NCBI RefSeq assembly: GCF_963677065.1 | Contig: NZ_OY781872.1 | Coordinates: 2,909,419 to 2,973,418, forward strand | Direction: 5' to 3' | DNA length: 64,000 bases | DNA from: an uncultured Methanoregula sp. | GTDB taxonomy: Archaea > Halobacteriota > Methanomicrobia > Methanomicrobiales > Methanospirillaceae | In this document: one piece after another, positions 61,907-64,000 of the stretch | Layout: each line of letters opens with the position of its first letter | How positions within the stretch are numbered: position 1 is the stretch's first letter | Program-made: the position numbers and the translations under genes | Notes under the pieces: generated by a model | What the model saw: only the letters and a program-made list of their open reading frames with translations | The model's database searches: none | Told to the model about the DNA's origin: nothing

Positions 61907-62536
61907 ATGCGTATCCGTGACCTGATCCTTCCAGAAGACAAGATCTTTTTTGACCTGTTCCACGAGATGGCTGAAAAGATCACCGAGGCTGCGACCACGC
62001 TCAATGAGATAACCCATGAACTCCCGAACGGCACGGAAAAATCCCACAAGGTGCGCCAGATCGAACATCACGGGGACGAGATCACGAAAAAGATCTACGA
62101 GCAGCTCGACGAATCCTTAATAACCCCGCTCGAACCCGAGGAGATCGCCCGGCTCGCACCGGCGTTTGACGATGTGCTCGACCGGATGGACTGGGTGACC
62201 CACCAGCTCTGCAACTACGAGATCCCCCAGACAAACGATGTCTTAAAAGAGTTCTCGTACCTGATCCTGCTCTCGGCAGCCGAGATCACCCATGCTGTCG
62301 ACACCCTCCAGACCCTCAAGGACCCTGAAGGCGTCAAATCCCATGCAGCCGAGATCAGCCGGCTCTACAATCTCTCGACTGAACTCCTCTCCCGGGCCAT
62401 CCTCGAACTCTTCAAGACCCAGGATCTTCTCATGATAATCAAGCTCAAGGATATCTACGAGAGCATGGCACGCGTGATGGTGAAGTGCAATGATGTCGGG
62501 CATGCACTTTCCGATATTGCCATGAGCCACGCATGA
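61907..62536 (+). CDS. DUF47 (PhoU-like) regulator of phosphate transport
   Basis: This 209-residue helical protein belongs to DUF47 (PhoU-related; opening RDLILPEDKIFFDLFHEMAEKITEA) with acidic metal-binding clusters such as EHHGDEITKKIYEQLDES and MDWVTHQLCNYE. It sits directly before and overlaps the PiT permease gene by 4 nt, and would regulate it. A second, related gene follows at 63782. Confidence 0.92.
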   Translation: MRIRDLILPEDKIFFDLFHEMAEKITEAATTLNEITHELPNGTEKSHKVRQIEHHGDEITKKIYEQLDESLITPLEPEEIARLAPAFDDVLDRMDWVTHQLCNYEIPQTNDVLKEFSYLILLSAAEITHAVDTLQTLKDPEGVKSHAAEISRLYNLSTELLSRAILELFKTQDLLMIIKLKDIYESMARVMVKCNDVGHALSDIAMSHA

Positions 62537-63723
62537 TCAGCGCCGATCCCCTCATCCTGTTCGGCATCATCCTTGCGCTGGCCCTCAACTTTGTCAACGG
62601 GCTCAACGATGCCTCGCATTCAATTGCCACGGTTGTAGCTACAAAAGCCCTCTCGCCGATAAAAGCCGTGCTGTACACGGCGATCTGCAATCTTATCGGA
62701 CCGTTCCTCTTCACAACCGCCGTTGCTGCAACCATAGGGACAGCGATCGTCAGCCAGAGCGGCCTCACCCCGCTCTCGATCGTGGTTGCCATGGGGGCGG
62801 CAATAATCCTCGTCTTCGTTGCCACCCGCGCCGGGATCCCGCTCTCGAGCAGCCACGCCATGGTCGGTGGCATCCTCGGTGCGGGCATTGCCGTTGGGGG
62901 GCTCGCGGTCGTGATCCTGCCGGGCTGGGACACGTTCGCCCAGATAATAATCTACGGCCTCATCGGGGCAGTCATCGGCGCCGTTGCCCTGGGCCTTTTT
63001 ACCTTATCATTCAAAGAGAATGTCCGGCTGGGCCTGATGCTCGGGGCCGTCTGCGGGGCAGCCCTTATCATCCCGGCCCTGATGCTCCTTGGGATTCTCA
63101 AATTGTCCGGCCTGCTTGCCATCGTTCTTTTCATCTTCATCTCCCCCATCCTCGGGATCACCGGCGCCTTTGTCTTCGACATCCTCATCTCCCATGCCTT
63201 CAGGCACTCCCGCCAGAACCGGATGAAACGGGTCTTCCAGCCGCTCCACGTGCTCGCCTGCCTGGTCCAGGCCACCGCACATGGCGCAAACGACGGACAG
63301 CATGCGGTCGGTATCATAACCGCCCTCCTCGTCTCGTCCGGGATCCTCCTTGCATTCGAGGTCCCGACCTGGGTGCTCCTCGCGTCCGCGATCGCCATTG
63401 GTCTTGGCACCTGTTTTGGCGGCTGGGCTGTGGTCGACAAGATGGCAAAGGATATCACGAAGATCCGCCCCTACCAGGGATTCTGCGCTGCCACCGTGAG
63501 CAGCGCCATTCTCGTCACGGTCACCGAACGGGGGATTCCGGTCTCCTCCACCCACGCGATCAACGGCGCTATCATCGGCGTCGGGGCGACCCGGGGCAAG
63601 AGCGCGGTCCAGTGGCGGGTGGTCCGGGAGATGATGGAGGCCTGGGTCATCACCATCCCGCTGGCCATGGTTGTCTCGTTCGCCATGTATTTTATCGTAA
63701 TCTTTTTCCTCGGGCTCCTATAG
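62533..63723 (+). CDS. pit: PiT family inorganic phosphate permease
   Basis: This 396-residue protein has about ten membrane helices and the PiT duplicated motif: LNFVNGLNDASHSIATVVATKALSP near the N-terminus and CLVQATAHGANDGQHAVGIITALL in the second half; GIPLSSSHAMVGGI and GIPVSSTHAINGAIIGVG are the matching repeats. It imports phosphate with protons or metal ions. It overlaps the DUF47 gene by 4 nt. Confidence 0.95.
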   Translation: MISADPLILFGIILALALNFVNGLNDASHSIATVVATKALSPIKAVLYTAICNLIGPFLFTTAVAATIGTAIVSQSGLTPLSIVVAMGAAIILVFVATRAGIPLSSSHAMVGGILGAGIAVGGLAVVILPGWDTFAQIIIYGLIGAVIGAVALGLFTLSFKENVRLGLMLGAVCGAALIIPALMLLGILKLSGLLAIVLFIFISPILGITGAFVFDILISHAFRHSRQNRMKRVFQPLHVLACLVQATAHGANDGQHAVGIITALLVSSGILLAFEVPTWVLLASAIAIGLGTCFGGWAVVDKMAKDITKIRPYQGFCAATVSSAILVTVTERGIPVSSTHAINGAIIGVGATRGKSAVQWRVVREMMEAWVITIPLAMVVSFAMYFIVIFFLGLL

Positions 63724-63781
63724 GGCCCACAGTATTTCGCTATATTTTTAACATTGCCTGACGATTACCACTGGGTTTGTT

Positions 63782-64000
63782 ATGGGGCTCCGTGAGTTGC
63801 TGATACCGCAGGACAAGGTTTTTTTTGATTTATTCGAGAAGCAGGCCGCAGTCAACAAGGAAGCTGCATGGCAGCTCGTTGCTCTGACCGAGGATTTCAC
63901 TAATGTCAAGGAGAAACGCCACCAGATAGAGCTGCTGGAACAGAAGGGTGACCTGATCACCCACGATATCTATACCCAGCTCAACAGTACCTTCATCACG
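63782..64000 (+). CDS. Second DUF47 protein, cut by window end
   Basis: The visible 73 residues begin MGLRELLIPQDKVFFDLFEKQAAVNKEA and include EQKGDLITHDIYTQLNSTF, matching the first DUF47 protein at 61907-62536. It begins 58 nt after the permease stop. The gene continues beyond the window. Two DUF47 copies around one permease suggest two regulators or a split function. Confidence 0.85.
   Translation, partial: MGLRELLIPQDKVFFDLFEKQAAVNKEAAWQLVALTEDFTNVKEKRHQIELLEQKGDLITHDIYTQLNSTFIT

Overview
The window looks like chromosome of a methanogenic archaeon of the Methanomicrobiales, probably close to Methanoregula (inferred, no search was run). The support is a group II chaperonin (thermosome), a fused Fae-Hps enzyme, an archaellin, a tRNA-Trp whose intron carries a box C/D guide RNA, archaeal TATA boxes with leaderless or short-leader genes, the deaminase route for methylthioadenosine, and PAS-rich kinases with an RHDxxNQ phosphoacceptor box. 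No core methanogenesis gene lies in the window.

Layout. 0-8 kb: PAS histidine kinase, ferritin-VIT1 metal transporter, SpoIIE-type phosphatase receptor, and a fused N-carbamoylputrescine amidase/agmatine deiminase. 8-16.7 kb: a DUF2178/HTH regulatory pair with a clear operator, an exported CARDB-like protein with a MacB-type ABC exporter, an acetate-transporter-family protein, and several methyltransferases and oxidoreductases. 17-32.5 kb: DUF169 protein, a small siroheme reductase-like protein, a PEGA protein, an arginine-rich protein built from 96-bp tandem repeats, HEAT and PHP proteins, a phospholipase D-type synthase, a lone archaellin, a desulfoferrodoxin-like surface protein, OsmC, a receiver-PAS protein and an ICMT-like protein. 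33.2-42.3 kb: accessory region with an MNT/HepT pair, AT-rich orphan genes, a divergent promoter with a three-half-site operator and a structured leader, a PIN-domain pair, a membrane protein coupled to a 43-residue peptide, and two decayed copies of the 3' end of fae-hps. 42.3-64 kb: mostly housekeeping. It holds fae-hps between two paralogous lipoproteins, agmatinase, PhzF, tRNA-Trp, an acyl-CoA synthetase, an ABC-2 exporter, the thermosome, DUF3006 with a secreted metallo-beta-lactamase protein, MTA/SAH deaminase with a nucleoside phosphorylase, nicotinate phosphoribosyltransferase, tRNA-Ala, a receiver-kinase, and a phosphate permease between two DUF47 regulators.

Working together: agmatinase and the deiminase-amidase fusion give two routes from agmatine to putrescine. 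The deaminase and phosphorylase recycle methylthioadenosine, a by-product of polyamine synthesis. Fae-Hps feeds one-carbon units and pentose phosphates. The PiT-DUF47 block handles phosphate.

The least explained parts are the 33-42 kb island with its repeated fae-hps ends, the operator plus folded leader before a 59-residue membrane peptide, the AT-rich membrane protein/peptide pair, and a dispersed repeat of about 80 nt seen three times between genes. Domain assignments were made by reading the sequence without database searches, so family names for weak matches are tentative.
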